Notes: generated from the sequence alone by a model not told the origin. Shown: positions 1 through 8,855, numbered from the stretch's first letter. The stretch: DNA of 64,000 nt from Neobacillus niacini (GCF_023715785.1 NZ_JAMBOX010000019.1:27921-91920); one strand, 5' to 3'. Translations and numbers: made by a program.

Positions 1-753
1 GTAGATAATACGCCATTTGCCCTCATTGTCCCCATGACCTTTTGGAGTGGGCTGCAGGCGGTGGAGGATTACTATGAACGTTTTTGGTACACCTCCTTTA
101 TTCGAATCGTCCGTTATGTCTTATTCAATACAACCATGTATTTACCATCTATTTATGTTGCTTTGACCACTTATCATCCAAAGCTTATTCCTACAACGCT
201 CTTGATCAGTGTTGCTGCCGCACGGGAAGGCGTCCCGTTTCCGGCCATCATTGAAGCACTGATTATGGAGTTTGTCTTTGAGGGGCTGCGCGAAGCGGGG
301 ATTCGTCTGCCCAAAGCCGTGGGTTCAGCCGTTAGTATTGTCGGGGCACTGGTGATTGGCCAGGCGGCGGTCCAGGCCGGCATCGTTTCCGCACCAATGG
401 TCATTGTTGTCGCCACGACCGGCATTGCTTCATTTGCAATCCCCAGGTATAACCTTGGAACAGCGCTAAGGCTTGTCCGATTTCCAATGTTAATTTTGGC
501 TGGAATATTTGGTCTATATGGTATTTGCATCGGTTTTATTGCGCTAACGATTCATCTAGTGAACCTAAGGTCCTTTGGTGTCCCCTACTTTACACCGGTA
601 GCACCGCAAATCCCTAGTGACCTCAAGGATGTGTTAATCCGTGCACCGAGATGGGCTGATAGGTATGGCCCTATTTTTACCTTTGGCAGGAATAAACAGC
701 GGGTTGACTCTGGGCAAATGCCCAGCCCGGAACGTGGGGGAGCTGACCAATGA
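1..753 (+). CDS. GerA-family spore germination receptor A subunit (3' part)
   Basis: The reading frame is open from base 1, so this is the last 250 residues of a gene that starts outside the window. The sequence opens with DNTPFALIVPMTFWSGLQ and continues into about four hydrophobic segments and the AREGVPFP stretch typical of the membrane half of GerAA/GerKA-type proteins. In the family, the A subunit forms the nutrient germinant receptor in the spore inner membrane together with B and C subunits. Its TGA stop overlaps the ATG of the next gene (ATGA), and C and B subunit genes follow, so this is a three-gene receptor operon in A-C-B order. The germinant cannot be read from the sequence. Confidence 0.95.
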   Translation, partial: VDNTPFALIVPMTFWSGLQAVEDYYERFWYTSFIRIVRYVLFNTTMYLPSIYVALTTYHPKLIPTTLLISVAAAREGVPFPAIIEALIMEFVFEGLREAGIRLPKAVGSAVSIVGALVIGQAAVQAGIVSAPMVIVVATTGIASFAIPRYNLGTALRLVRFPMLILAGIFGLYGICIGFIALTIHLVNLRSFGVPYFTPVAPQIPSDLKDVLIRAPRWADRYGPIFTFGRNKQRVDSGQMPSPERGGADQ

Positions 754-1940
754 AAAAGGTGTTTTCCCTACTCATTTGTTTAGTTATCCTTACCGGCTGC
801 TGGGACCGCAAAGAATTAAATGAACGGTCTATCTGGCTGGCCACAGGCTGGGACGTGGCCGAGGATGGTGGTGTGGAAATTAGCGGCCAAATTGTCATTC
901 CCGCCAATGTACAAACTCAAGGAGGCGGCGGCGGAGCAACCGGGCAAGGGTTTTTTGCCATTTCGGCAAAAGGAAAAGACGTCAGAGATGCCTTGCAAAA
1001 CATGCAGGCCAAGCTTCCGCGCGAGGCATTCTTCGGCCAGCGCCGCGTGATATTCCTCGGTGAAGAACTTGCTAAGCGTGGAGTTAAAGACAAACTTGAC
1101 ATTAACGGCCGTTCCGCCGACGTCAGTCTTCGCACAGATATATTTGTGATAAAGGGCGGTACTGCCAAGGAGATCATAACGATTGCGAATCCATTGGAGA
1201 AATCGCCTGTAATTGCTACATTAAAAGAACATCAAGAAAGCGGCGGCAGAGGCGATACGGCCTACTTAAACTTCCTTACCGCCGCCAACCGTGATGGCAT
1301 AACCCCATCCATCCCATCTATAGAGATTACCAAGTCATTGGAAGGAAAAGCGGCCGGAAAAGAGAAATCACCAAACCCAAAACTATTGCGCTTGGCAGGT
1401 GTCAGTGTATTTGATAAACAGCTAAAGATGAAAGGTTTTTTGAATAACGAAGAAAATAGGAACATCCTGTGGGTTATGGGATTCCTAAAAAAAATGACCA
1501 TTACCATAAAAGACGGAGGCGGCGATAAAAGCATTGACTTAAGGAGTATCCGCAGTAAAATCAAACCAACATTTGATAAGAATGGAAAACCGAGCTTTAC
1601 CGTCACCCTGACAGGAGAAGGAGCCCTTACCGAAAACAATTCCGGGCTGGATGTTACGTATGCTGATAATCTTAGACGTTTGGAAAAGGAATTTTCCAAA
1701 CAAGCACAAGATCATGTGCAGCAAACGATAAATAAAGTTCAAAAGGAATACCGCTTGGACATACTTGGTCTTGGCGAGATCCTCCATCGACATCATCCTA
1801 ATAGGTGGAAAAAATTAAAAACCAATTGGGATCAAACCTTTCCGGGAACCACTATTACAGTTCAAGCGAAAATCAAAGTAAAACAAATTGGAATGAGTGG
1901 GCCATCCTTATTATATAGGGAAAGTGAGATTAAAAAATGA
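750..1940 (+). CDS. Ger(x)C-family germination lipoprotein (C subunit)
   Basis: This 396-residue protein begins with a lipoprotein signal ending in LTGC, with the lipidated Cys at residue 17, followed at once by WDRKELNE, a signature of Ger(x)C proteins. The rest is the soluble mixed alpha/beta C-subunit fold, normally held on the outer face of the spore inner membrane. The start ATG overlaps the stop of the A subunit and the stop overlaps the start of the B subunit, so translation is probably coupled. A glycine-rich loop near residue 55 (GGGGG) is a local peculiarity. Length fits the family. Confidence 0.95.
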   Translation: MKKVFSLLICLVILTGCWDRKELNERSIWLATGWDVAEDGGVEISGQIVIPANVQTQGGGGGATGQGFFAISAKGKDVRDALQNMQAKLPREAFFGQRRVIFLGEELAKRGVKDKLDINGRSADVSLRTDIFVIKGGTAKEIITIANPLEKSPVIATLKEHQESGGRGDTAYLNFLTAANRDGITPSIPSIEITKSLEGKAAGKEKSPNPKLLRLAGVSVFDKQLKMKGFLNNEENRNILWVMGFLKKMTITIKDGGGDKSIDLRSIRSKIKPTFDKNGKPSFTVTLTGEGALTENNSGLDVTYADNLRRLEKEFSKQAQDHVQQTINKVQKEYRLDILGLGEILHRHHPNRWKKLKTNWDQTFPGTTITVQAKIKVKQIGMSGPSLLYRESEIKK

Positions 1941-3037
1941 AGCTTTCAGGGCTGCAGATATTTTGGCTGATGTACACGTTTCAAACAGGAAATATCATCT
2001 TGCTTACAATCAGTCCGGTCATGAAGGATGCCAAGCAGGATGTCTGGATTGCTTATTTAATTGCCAGCGTTTTAGGGGTGCTAATCGTTTATATTGCGGT
2101 TAAAACGGCGCTTCAGAATCCCAGTCAGACCCTGATTGTTTTCAGCAAACGAATTTTGGGGAAATGGCTTGGGACGGTAATTGTGCTTGTTTATCTTGTT
2201 CAATGGTATTCGGTCATTGGCAATATTTTAAGAGAATTTGCCGATTTTACGATTACAGTTTTGCTCCCACGCACACCGTCTTGGGTTCTTTTATTAACCA
2301 TGGTTTTACTCCTCGTCTATATTACCTATATAGGAGGAATCGAAGGAATTGGGCGCTGTTGCGAAGTTTTTGGTCCCATTATCATGTTCTCCGTCGTGAT
2401 GCTGGTGATTTTTTCGATGAAGGATTTTAATGCCGCAAATTTATTACCAGTTTTTACCGATACTGGCGTGGTGCCGATTTTGAATGGGGCATTAACACCA
2501 CTCGCCTTCCTTGGTGAGTCTGTCATCATGTTAATGCTGGTTTCCTTCACGGACAAACCAGATAAAGCATTAAAAGGTGCAGTGTGGGGCATTACACTTT
2601 CTGCCTTAACCGTAACGATTGTTGCTGTTTGTGTGCTGTTGGTCTTCGGTCCAGATATCTCTGCTAAACTGCGGCATCCCTCTTTTGATGTTACCAGTTA
2701 TATTTCAATCTTGGGGTTTATCCAAAACCTTGAAATTATTGCGGTATTAGTCTGGATTTTAAGTGTTTTTGTAAAATTGTCACTCTATTTCTTTGCGGCA
2801 AATTATGGGACTGCCCAACTGTTCAAAGTTAAAAACTGGCGGACGCTCATCTGGTTTACCGCGCCACTTTTTTTCTGTTTGGCCATGTTTGTCCCAAGCC
2901 ACTCCTATACGTTTGGTTACATGAAAACGTATTGGGTTTATTATGCATTACCCATTAATATGGCAGGTATTCCCCTGCTGTTGTTACTTGTAGGGAGCAT
3001 CCGAAAAAAGCTGGCCCTAGCGCCACCCGGACAGTAA
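1937..3037 (+). CDS. GerB-family germination permease (B subunit)
   Basis: A 366-residue integral membrane protein with about ten hydrophobic segments. It has the length and character of endospore germination permeases (GerAB type, related to the amino acid-polyamine-organocation transporter superfamily). The N-terminus (LSGLQIFWLMYTFQTGN) resembles the family start. In known receptors the B subunit is implicated in germinant recognition. It overlaps the upstream C gene by four bases and is the last gene of the operon, ending just before a strong terminator. Confidence 0.95.
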   Translation: MKLSGLQIFWLMYTFQTGNIILLTISPVMKDAKQDVWIAYLIASVLGVLIVYIAVKTALQNPSQTLIVFSKRILGKWLGTVIVLVYLVQWYSVIGNILREFADFTITVLLPRTPSWVLLLTMVLLLVYITYIGGIEGIGRCCEVFGPIIMFSVVMLVIFSMKDFNAANLLPVFTDTGVVPILNGALTPLAFLGESVIMLMLVSFTDKPDKALKGAVWGITLSALTVTIVAVCVLLVFGPDISAKLRHPSFDVTSYISILGFIQNLEIIAVLVWILSVFVKLSLYFFAANYGTAQLFKVKNWRTLIWFTAPLFFCLAMFVPSHSYTFGYMKTYWVYYALPINMAGIPLLLLLVGSIRKKLALAPPGQ

Positions 3038-3050
3038 CGTGTTATGCTGA

Positions 3051-3082
3051 AAAAACCGGAGGTGTGTTAACCTCCGGTTTTA
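3051..3082 (+). terminator. Terminator after ger operon
   Basis: A perfect stem AAAACCGGAGGT / ACCTCCGGTTTT with a six-base loop lies 14 bases past the gerB stop. It has A- and T-runs on both sides, so it can serve both this operon and the convergent minus-strand pair, whose last stop codon overlaps its edge. Confidence 0.9.
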
Positions 3083-3262
3083 ATCTTCTTCGTTTTCATT
3101 GGATTTCCCTGATTTTTTCAGTCTCCCGGAATCCTTTAACGCTTTTTTGATAATTACTTCAATTTGCGCATTCACACTACGGAATTCGTCCTCCGCCCAT
3201 TTTTCCAAGGCATCATATACCTTGGGATCAATGCGCAGCAGGAATCGTTTTTTTTCAGCCAC
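3080..3262 (-). CDS. Small Arc-type ribbon-helix-helix DNA-binding protein
   Basis: A 60-residue charged protein. The core KRFLLRIDPKVYDALEKWA followed by RSVNAQIEVIIKKAL is the beta-strand/helix/helix pattern of Arc/MetJ DNA-binding domains, and the C-terminal tail is acidic and disordered-looking. It lies 11 bases downstream of the SPFH gene on the same strand, so the two are probably one transcript. A role as regulator of its own operon is an inference. No toxin-like partner is seen, so I do not call it an antitoxin. Confidence 0.8.
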   Translation of the reverse strand: MAEKKRFLLRIDPKVYDALEKWAEDEFRSVNAQIEVIIKKALKDSGRLKKSGKSNENEED

Positions 3263-3273
3263 AAAATCACACC

Positions 3274-4140
3274 CTAGTAAATCGATCCTGTATTGATTAC
3301 CGGCTGGCTCCCTTTTTCAGAAACAATTGCCACCATTAAATTATTGACCATCTGTGCTTTCTTTTCTTCATCAAGGTCCACAATTCCTTCTTCCTTCAAT
3401 TGGTCAATTGCCGATTTAACCATCGTAACCGCACCTTCCACGATGACCTTCCGGGCGGCCAGCACCGCTTTCGCCTGCTGTCTTTGCAGCATCGCATGGG
3501 CAATTTCACTGGAATAGGCCAAGTGCATGATTCTTGCTTCGATAATCTCTACGCCTGCCAGTTCCAAACGCTTTTGCAAGTCCTTGGTCAATTCATTCGC
3601 CACTTCATCAGAGTGCTGGCGCAGCGAAATTTCGAAATCATTATTGACATTGTCATAAGGGTACTGGCTGGCAATGTGGCGCAGCCCGGTTTCACTTTGT
3701 GTATGGACAAACTCTTTGTAATCCTCCACGTCAAACACTGCCTTTGCTGAATCAAACACTTTATACACGACTACCGCGGCAATTTCAATCGGATTTCCTT
3801 CCAAATCATTTACTTTTAATTTATCGCTATTAAAGTTGATTACTCTGAGAGATACAGTTTTTCTTAACGTTAGCGGAACCGTCAGCCAAAATCCTTCTTG
3901 CTTGATGACACCCAGGTACCGGCCGAACAGAGTAAACACTTTGGCCTGGTTCGGCTGAATAATCGTGAACCCGGACACCAACAGAAATAGCACGATTGCA
4001 CACAGTATGGCAAAGGCAAATGATAGGAAACTCTCAGTTAAGACAAAATTTCTAAAAAAGATTACTGTTACTGCAGCAATTAACAGGAACAATATAACTC
4101 CTAAAAATCCGTTAAGCTTAAACATCTCTTTCTCTCTCAT
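3274..4140 (-). CDS. SPFH / band 7 domain membrane protein
   Basis: A 288-residue protein with two N-terminal hydrophobic segments (about residues 10-60). An SPFH (stomatin/prohibitin/flotillin/HflK) domain follows, recognisable from IIQPNQAKVFTLFGRYLGV and LTKDLQKRLELAGVEIIEARI. The C-terminal region is rich in Ala, Glu and Lys, as expected for the oligomerising helix. Proteins of this type form membrane microdomain scaffolds or modulate membrane proteases; the specific job is unknown. The start is supported by AGGGAGTGG upstream. It is followed by the ribbon-helix-helix gene. Confidence 0.85.
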   Translation of the reverse strand: MREKEMFKLNGFLGVILFLLIAAVTVIFFRNFVLTESFLSFAFAILCAIVLFLLVSGFTIIQPNQAKVFTLFGRYLGVIKQEGFWLTVPLTLRKTVSLRVINFNSDKLKVNDLEGNPIEIAAVVVYKVFDSAKAVFDVEDYKEFVHTQSETGLRHIASQYPYDNVNNDFEISLRQHSDEVANELTKDLQKRLELAGVEIIEARIMHLAYSSEIAHAMLQRQQAKAVLAARKVIVEGAVTMVKSAIDQLKEEGIVDLDEEKKAQMVNNLMVAIVSEKGSQPVINTGSIY

Positions 4141-4311
4141 CGTAAACCACTCCCTTTTCGAGATATTAACTCTATATCATTATGATATCACTTTGTTATC
4201 AAAAAGGGAATGGGTTAATTCGTTTTCATCAACCAATTTTTAGATGTAAATCTTTTTTGCACAGTGGAAATAAAGTATAATTCTTGTAACTGGATTTCGG
4301 AGGTAAGCCGC

Positions 4312-4890
4312 ATGACACTTATGGAATTAAATATCGAAGGTTTCAGGCTAATTAATGACCTTGGCAAGCAATACACGTTTTTAAACCCCACCATTGTAGC
4401 GATTGCCGAGTATACGCTGTATGCAATAATTATTTGCATGCTTTTTTACGGATTCTCCAAAAATGGACGGAATCGGGTAATGGTGATTTGTTCTATTTTC
4501 ACCATTACTTTTGCAGAATTACTTGGAAGATTGGTTGGAATGCTTCACTCTAACCAGCAGCCCTTTGCCGAACTGGCGGCTGTTAATAAGCTGATTGAAA
4601 AAGCAGTCAATAATTCTTTTCCAAGCGACCATACGATTTTGGTTTTTTCAATTTGTGTGACCTTTTGGCTGTTTAAGAGAGGACGGAGCTCTTTATTAGT
4701 GTTGTTGGCTGTGCTAGTAGGGTTTTCGCGGATTTGGGTCGGGGTTCATTACCCTGGGGATGTTCTTGTCGGCGCAGTGCTCAGTATCATTTCGGCCGTG
4801 ATTGTGTACCGGGCTGTTCCGAAGCTGGGGTTTATTCGGAAATTATCAGGAGTACAGGATCAAAATCATTCGAGGTTTGAACATTTATAA
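4312..4890 (+). CDS. bcrC: Undecaprenyl-diphosphatase, BcrC type (PAP2)
   Basis: I chose the ATG at 4312 because CGGAGG sits nine bases upstream; it gives 192 residues, the usual BcrC length. PAP2 phosphatase motifs are present: SFPSDHT carries the first catalytic His and SRIWVGVHYPGD the second His and Asp. Five or so membrane segments surround them. The enzyme dephosphorylates undecaprenyl pyrophosphate outside the membrane, recycling the cell-wall lipid carrier and giving bacitracin tolerance in relatives. A TATAAT box lies at 4276-4281. No clear extracytoplasmic-sigma promoter was seen, although B. subtilis bcrC has one. Confidence 0.85.
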   Translation: MTLMELNIEGFRLINDLGKQYTFLNPTIVAIAEYTLYAIIICMLFYGFSKNGRNRVMVICSIFTITFAELLGRLVGMLHSNQQPFAELAAVNKLIEKAVNNSFPSDHTILVFSICVTFWLFKRGRSSLLVLLAVLVGFSRIWVGVHYPGDVLVGAVLSIISAVIVYRAVPKLGFIRKLSGVQDQNHSRFEHL

Positions 4891-4905
4891 TATTTTACGA
4901 AAAAT

Positions 4906-4931
4906 ACCTGGGCGAACCGGGTGTTTTTTTT
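4906..4931 (+). terminator. bcrC terminator
   Basis: Six-base-pair stem ACCTGG / CCGGGT (one G-T pair) with loop GCGAA, followed by GTTTTTTTT, 15 bases past the bcrC stop. Confidence 0.8.
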
Positions 4932-4941
4932 AGAGTATACT

Positions 4942-5154
4942 ATTCAAACGTTTAATTAAGAATGTGTTGTACTAATCAATCGTTTGGTTAAAAAGTCATG
5001 TATTGAGAATTCAAGGTTTGCCATCAAATAGGATATACTACTCAAACGTTTGATTAAAAATAGGACTATACTAATCAATCGTTTGGTTAAGGTCTATTGA
5101 AACTAATCAATCGTTTGGTTAATATCCATTGAAGGTTATTCAAACGTTTGGTTA
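4942..5154. repeat. Phased array of seven TCAAACGTTTGA-like palindromes
   Basis: Six clear copies and one degenerate copy of a near-palindrome derived from TTAATCAAACGTTTGATTAA. The CG dyads fall at 4949, 4981, 5047, 5080, 5112 and 5145, and the degenerate copy (TTCAAGGTTTG) is centred at 5015. Spacings are 32, 34, 32, 33, 32 and 33 bases, close to three helical turns. Two versions occur: CTAATCAATCGTTTGGTTAA (at 4972, 5071 and 5103) and a TTCAAACGTTT(A/G)(A/G)TTA form. The array lies between the convergent 3' ends of bcrC and the ABC exporter, so an ordinary promoter operator is unlikely. Confidence 0.9.
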
Positions 5155-5166
5155 GCTCATGAATGA

Positions 5167-5193
5167 GCGGCTGGAGGTGTTCATTCCGGCCGC
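5167..5193. terminator. Stem-loop between convergent genes
   Basis: Stem GCGGCTGGA / TCCGGCCGC (one G-T pair), nine-base loop. The flanking T-content is poor on both strands, so it is only a possible terminator for the minus-strand ABC operon ending at 5201. Confidence 0.35.
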
Positions 5194-5200
5194 CTTTGCT

Positions 5201-5983
5201 TTATGACCCTGTAGACCGGTAGTGCCTAACACCCAATTGCCAGAAGAGAACGCATGGCAGGATAAACAAGCTGCCAAGCGCAGGAATCAGCATATATAAC
5301 AAGTCATTGCCATTATTTTTTCCGAGCAGGTACATCAGCGGCAAGTAGTTGACTGTCCCGAATGGAATCACATAAGTAAAAAAACGGGCCACCCATTTTT
5401 GATAAATATTCAGCGGATATTGCGCCATCTCCCGGCCGCCGTCGGTAAAAATATTGGCTACCTCCAGGCCCTGTACCGTCCAGAAACACATCGTCGCCTG
5501 GAGTATGAAGATGCCGGTAAAAATGAGCACACCGCTGGTAATCATCAATATCAGGGTTAAGATTTTGGCGGGGCTCCATTGGAGGGGCAGGCTCCCCAGT
5601 GCCCAGGCCAAAACGACGGCGCTTTGCAGAAGCCGGCCAAATCTCGTGAATTCAAATTTTGAGCCCAGGACTTGAATGAACGTAGAGCGCGGCCTGACGA
5701 GAACCCGATCAAACTCACCCCTTACAACCATGCCGGAAAACATGTCAAACCCGCGGGCAAAACATTCACTTATCGCGAATGCCATGTGGATTACCGCAAA
5801 GCACAGCGCCACTTCGAAAAAATCCCAGCCCCTGATTTGGCCAAAGCGTTCAAATAAAAAGTACAGCCCAGCAAAGACGGAAAACGGAATGAAAAACTGG
5901 CCGGTCATTAGCAGCAAAAAGGACGCCCGATACTGCATCTGCGATTTAAAAAGAATTTTTAAATACTTAAAATAAAGACTCAA
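5201..5983 (-). CDS. ABC-2 family exporter permease (COG3694-like)
   Basis: A 260-residue protein with six hydrophobic segments. The GMVVRGEFDRVLVRPRS stretch after the second segment is typical of ABC-2 permeases paired with a second permease and a NatA-type ATPase. It is the last of three same-strand genes (ATPase, permease, permease) separated by a few bases, so the exporter probably has a heterodimeric membrane part. The substrate is unknown; multidrug, lipid or antibiotic export is possible for this group. Confidence 0.85.
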   Translation of the reverse strand: MSLYFKYLKILFKSQMQYRASFLLLMTGQFFIPFSVFAGLYFLFERFGQIRGWDFFEVALCFAVIHMAFAISECFARGFDMFSGMVVRGEFDRVLVRPRSTFIQVLGSKFEFTRFGRLLQSAVVLAWALGSLPLQWSPAKILTLILMITSGVLIFTGIFILQATMCFWTVQGLEVANIFTDGGREMAQYPLNIYQKWVARFFTYVIPFGTVNYLPLMYLLGKNNGNDLLYMLIPALGSLFILPCVLFWQLGVRHYRSTGS

Positions 5984-5989
5984 GGTGTG

Positions 5990-6793
5990 TCAGCCCCCTT
6001 GGACTACAACTTTTTTTAGGATATTGTTTAGCGCGAGCCTGCCCAACCAAACAAGACATAGGATGTACGCGAGTTGGATCACGATGCCAATGATGGCATC
6101 GTTCTGTGGGATGTGTCCGGAATAGACGCGAAATGGAAAATCGGCTGTCCAGCGGAACGGAAGCACGTAAGCAATTTTTTGAAGCCATTCAGGCATTAAC
6201 GGTACCGGGATGATGAGGCCGGCAAAAAACTCGCCAAGGACGCTGAAGATTAATAATGACCCGGTCGGTGACATCGTCAGAAAAACGGATATATACATGA
6301 ACATCGAAACCGCCACCAACAGAAATAGGCCAAGAATTAACGAACTAATGAATAAGATGAATGCAGTGAAGCTTGGCGGCAGGGTCATGTCATACGGTTT
6401 TGGCAGAAAAAAAGCAACGATTAGGATTGGAAAGCAGCGCAATAGGGCGCTCGAAAGTCGTTGGGCGAGCAGCTTGGCATACCAAAATCCGTATAGTTCG
6501 CACGGCCGGCACAGCTCATAGGCGATGTTGCCGCTTGTAATGAGGTCGAACAGTTCGTTATCGCGAAACCAGATGGTCACGAACACAAGAAACGCCTGCT
6601 GCAGCCATATGTAAGTAATAATTTCTTTTAATGAGATTGGTGGTGTGGTGACGGCATTCTCATAAAAGGCTTGGAAAACCATGATGATGATGAAACCCCA
6701 GAAAAATTGCGTCGCCACCCCGGCGATTGCTGCAGCGCGGTATTGCATGCCCATTAGGAGACGGAGCTTTAGGACCGAATGATACACCCTCAT
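5990..6793 (-). CDS. ABC-2 family exporter permease (COG4587-like)
   Basis: A 267-residue permease with about six membrane segments. The region FWGFIIIMVFQAFYEN, the cytosolic LITSGNIAYELCRPC loop and the late LPFRWTADFPFRVYSG segment resemble the first permease of COG4586/4587/3694 transporters. Its start overlaps the stop of the ATPase gene by four bases and it ends six bases before the next permease, so the three are one operon. Confidence 0.85.
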   Translation of the reverse strand: MRVYHSVLKLRLLMGMQYRAAAIAGVATQFFWGFIIIMVFQAFYENAVTTPPISLKEIITYIWLQQAFLVFVTIWFRDNELFDLITSGNIAYELCRPCELYGFWYAKLLAQRLSSALLRCFPILIVAFFLPKPYDMTLPPSFTAFILFISSLILGLFLLVAVSMFMYISVFLTMSPTGSLLIFSVLGEFFAGLIIPVPLMPEWLQKIAYVLPFRWTADFPFRVYSGHIPQNDAIIGIVIQLAYILCLVWLGRLALNNILKKVVVQGG

Positions 6794-7767
6794 ATTTGAT
6801 ACTCCTTATAGAGCTGGATAATGATATCCTCGATTGGCTGCGCCTCAATTGCGACATCCTTTAACTCTACTATATTGGATAGCTGGGTAATCACTTCGGA
6901 TGTGCTTGTGACATCCGTATCCACAGTGATAATGGCCCGTTCCGGTGTCCATGACAGGGTTTGGGTGCCCGGGATTTGGAGTGGTGTCGAGTTTTTTTGG
7001 TAGTCGGCGGTGATTGTCTTTTGTGTCGCGTATTGCTTCTTTAACTCCCCCAGTTGCCCATCGTACAGGAGGCTTCCTTTTCCAATTAGGATCACCCTGT
7101 CGGCTAGCGCCTCGATATCGTTCATATCGTGGGTTGTCAGGATAATTGTGACCCCTTTCTCCTTATTTATTGTTTTGATAAACTGGCGGACGGCAATTTT
7201 GGACACGGCATCAAGACCAATCGTCGGCTCGTCGAGGAATAAGATTTTGGGACTGTGAAGCAGTGATGCCGCAATCTCACAGCGCATCCGCTGACCTAAA
7301 CTAAGCTGTCTTACTGGCGAATTGATAATTTCCTGGAGTTCAAGTGTTTCAATGAGGAGATTCTTGGTAGTTTGATAGTCTTGCTGCGGTATTTTGTAAA
7401 TATCTTTCAGAAGTTCAAAGGAATCGATGACCGGCACATCCCACCACAGCTGCGACCGATGTCCGAAAACGACGCCGATATTTTTCACATACGCGGCCCT
7501 GTCCTTCCACGGTGTATAGCCCATAATTGTACAGGTGCCGGTGTCAGGCACCAAAATGCCGCTCATAATTTTGATGGTGGTCGACTTACCAGCACCGTTC
7601 GGTCCAATGTAGCCGACAATTTCTCCTTGGGTAATTTCAAATGTGACGTCTTTAAGAGCCTCTATGGTAGTATGTTCCCGATAGAACAGCGCCTTAGCCG
7701 CCTGCTTCAGGCCGGTTTGGCGTTTTGCCACCTTGTAAGACTTGTTTATGCCCTGTAGTTGGATCAT
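6790..7767 (-). CDS. ABC exporter ATP-binding protein (COG4586-like)
   Basis: 325 residues. Walker A GPNGAGKST lies near residue 55, the signature is LSLGQRMRCEIAA, and Walker B is ILFLDEPT. The extended C-terminal tail of about 90 residues after the H-loop (LTTHDMND) is characteristic of NatA-like ATPases serving ABC-2 exporters. It is the promoter-proximal gene of a three-gene operon. GGAGGGG lies just upstream of the ATG. A sigma-A promoter is visible 38 bases upstream of the start. Confidence 0.9.
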   Translation of the reverse strand: MIQLQGINKSYKVAKRQTGLKQAAKALFYREHTTIEALKDVTFEITQGEIVGYIGPNGAGKSTTIKIMSGILVPDTGTCTIMGYTPWKDRAAYVKNIGVVFGHRSQLWWDVPVIDSFELLKDIYKIPQQDYQTTKNLLIETLELQEIINSPVRQLSLGQRMRCEIAASLLHSPKILFLDEPTIGLDAVSKIAVRQFIKTINKEKGVTIILTTHDMNDIEALADRVILIGKGSLLYDGQLGELKKQYATQKTITADYQKNSTPLQIPGTQTLSWTPERAIITVDTDVTSTSEVITQLSNIVELKDVAIEAQPIEDIIIQLYKEYQI

Positions 7768-7804
7768 TTCAGATTCCCCTCCTTTTGTAGAGTCATAGAG
7801 GGGT

Positions 7805-7834
7805 ATGATACCATTGTGATTGTGAAATTGTCAA
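7805..7834 (-). promoter_or_regulatory. Sigma-A promoter of the ABC exporter operon
   Basis: On the minus strand TTGACA (7834-7829) and TATCAT (7810-7805) are 18 bases apart and 38 bases upstream of the ATPase ATG. Confidence 0.6.
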
Positions 7835-7937
7835 TAATTTTTAAATTCACAGAAATTTCATGTGTTGGCGTGGGATGAGTTGGATTTTTTTATAAAATGG
7901 ACTTGGAGTTTATTTTTTCGAAAGGATGTGGGCAGAT

Positions 7938-8855
7938 GTGAATTTAAAACCGTTGAAGGAGTCAAAGAAATTAAAGATCTACCATTCTTTGAATGTGAGG
8001 GATGAATTGAACTCGGATCAAAAGCTCTATTATCAAAATTTAAAAGCTGGTTATGAGGGCGAGTTGTATTTTCAATCTTTAACAGATCAGCTGCAGTGTG
8101 AATGCTATGTGATTAACGATTTAAGACTTGAAGTCGGTAACACCACGTTTCAAATTGACTCTTTGATTCTTTTTCAAAATATCTTTAATATGAATGAAGT
8201 GAAAAATTTTTACGGCGATTATTACTATGAGGGTGGAAAATTCTATGATTTTAATGGAAAAGAACGAAACGATCCGTTAGTTCAGCTAACACGTTGCGAA
8301 TCTTCATTAAGGCAACTCCAACTAAAACTCGGCTGCAAATTACCCGTTGAGGCGAATGTTGTCCACGTCAATCCTCAATTCACCTTATACCAAGCCCCCC
8401 GGAACAAGCCGATCATTTTACCAACACAAGTACCTAGATATCTGCAAAGATTGGACCATACTCCTTCTAGATTAAATGGCTATCATAAAAAACTCGCTGA
8501 AAAATTAATATCCCTGCATGTTGAGGAATCCCCATATACCAACAAGATGCCAGCATATGAATTTGGTTCCTTGCGAAAAGGGCTTACCTGCGGGATCTGC
8601 CTCTCACTTTCGGTGTCGGTAGATGGACAGCGTTGTGTATGCGGTGTTTGCGGTCACGAGGAAAAGGTCGAATTGGCGGTATTGCGCGGAGTTGCGGAGA
8701 TTCTTCTGCTATTTCCGGAGATGAAAATTACGACTAATTTGGTTTATGAGTGGTGCGGGGGGGCGATTTCCAAAAAAACTATATTTAGAATTTTATTAAG
8801 GAATTTTGATATGGTCGGGGATCGAAGATGGACAAACTTTGTGCAAAAAAGATGA
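7938..8855 (+). CDS. NERD-domain nuclease-like protein with zinc ribbon (paralog 1)
   Basis: I prefer the GTG at 7938, nine bases after AAAGGATG, over an ATG at 7926 that overlaps the ribosome site; this gives 305 residues. Residues about 35-150 form a NERD (nuclease-related) domain: GYEGELYF, FQIDSL and EVKNF supply the Glu, Asp and E-x-K positions of a restriction-type nuclease core. Near residues 215-240 a four-cysteine zinc ribbon is visible (CGIC...CGVCGHE). A conserved C-terminal region contains EMKIT and YEWCGG. A paralog at 18219 has the same layout. The function is unknown; DNA processing is an inference from the fold. A terminator and then a palindromic repeat array follow directly. 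Confidence 0.85.
   Translation: MNLKPLKESKKLKIYHSLNVRDELNSDQKLYYQNLKAGYEGELYFQSLTDQLQCECYVINDLRLEVGNTTFQIDSLILFQNIFNMNEVKNFYGDYYYEGGKFYDFNGKERNDPLVQLTRCESSLRQLQLKLGCKLPVEANVVHVNPQFTLYQAPRNKPIILPTQVPRYLQRLDHTPSRLNGYHKKLAEKLISLHVEESPYTNKMPAYEFGSLRKGLTCGICLSLSVSVDGQRCVCGVCGHEEKVELAVLRGVAEILLLFPEMKITTNLVYEWCGGAISKKTIFRILLRNFDMVGDRRWTNFVQKR

Noticed and set aside
3080..3262. Antitoxin of a toxin-antitoxin pair
   Set aside because: The neighbour is an SPFH membrane protein, not a toxin-like small protein.
4942..5154. Array read as promoter operator for the ABC exporter
   Set aside because: It lies at the 3' end of that operon and of bcrC; no promoter was found there.
5313..5579. Minus-strand frame inside the ABC permease gene
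   Set aside because: Shadow of the permease in another frame; no ribosome site.
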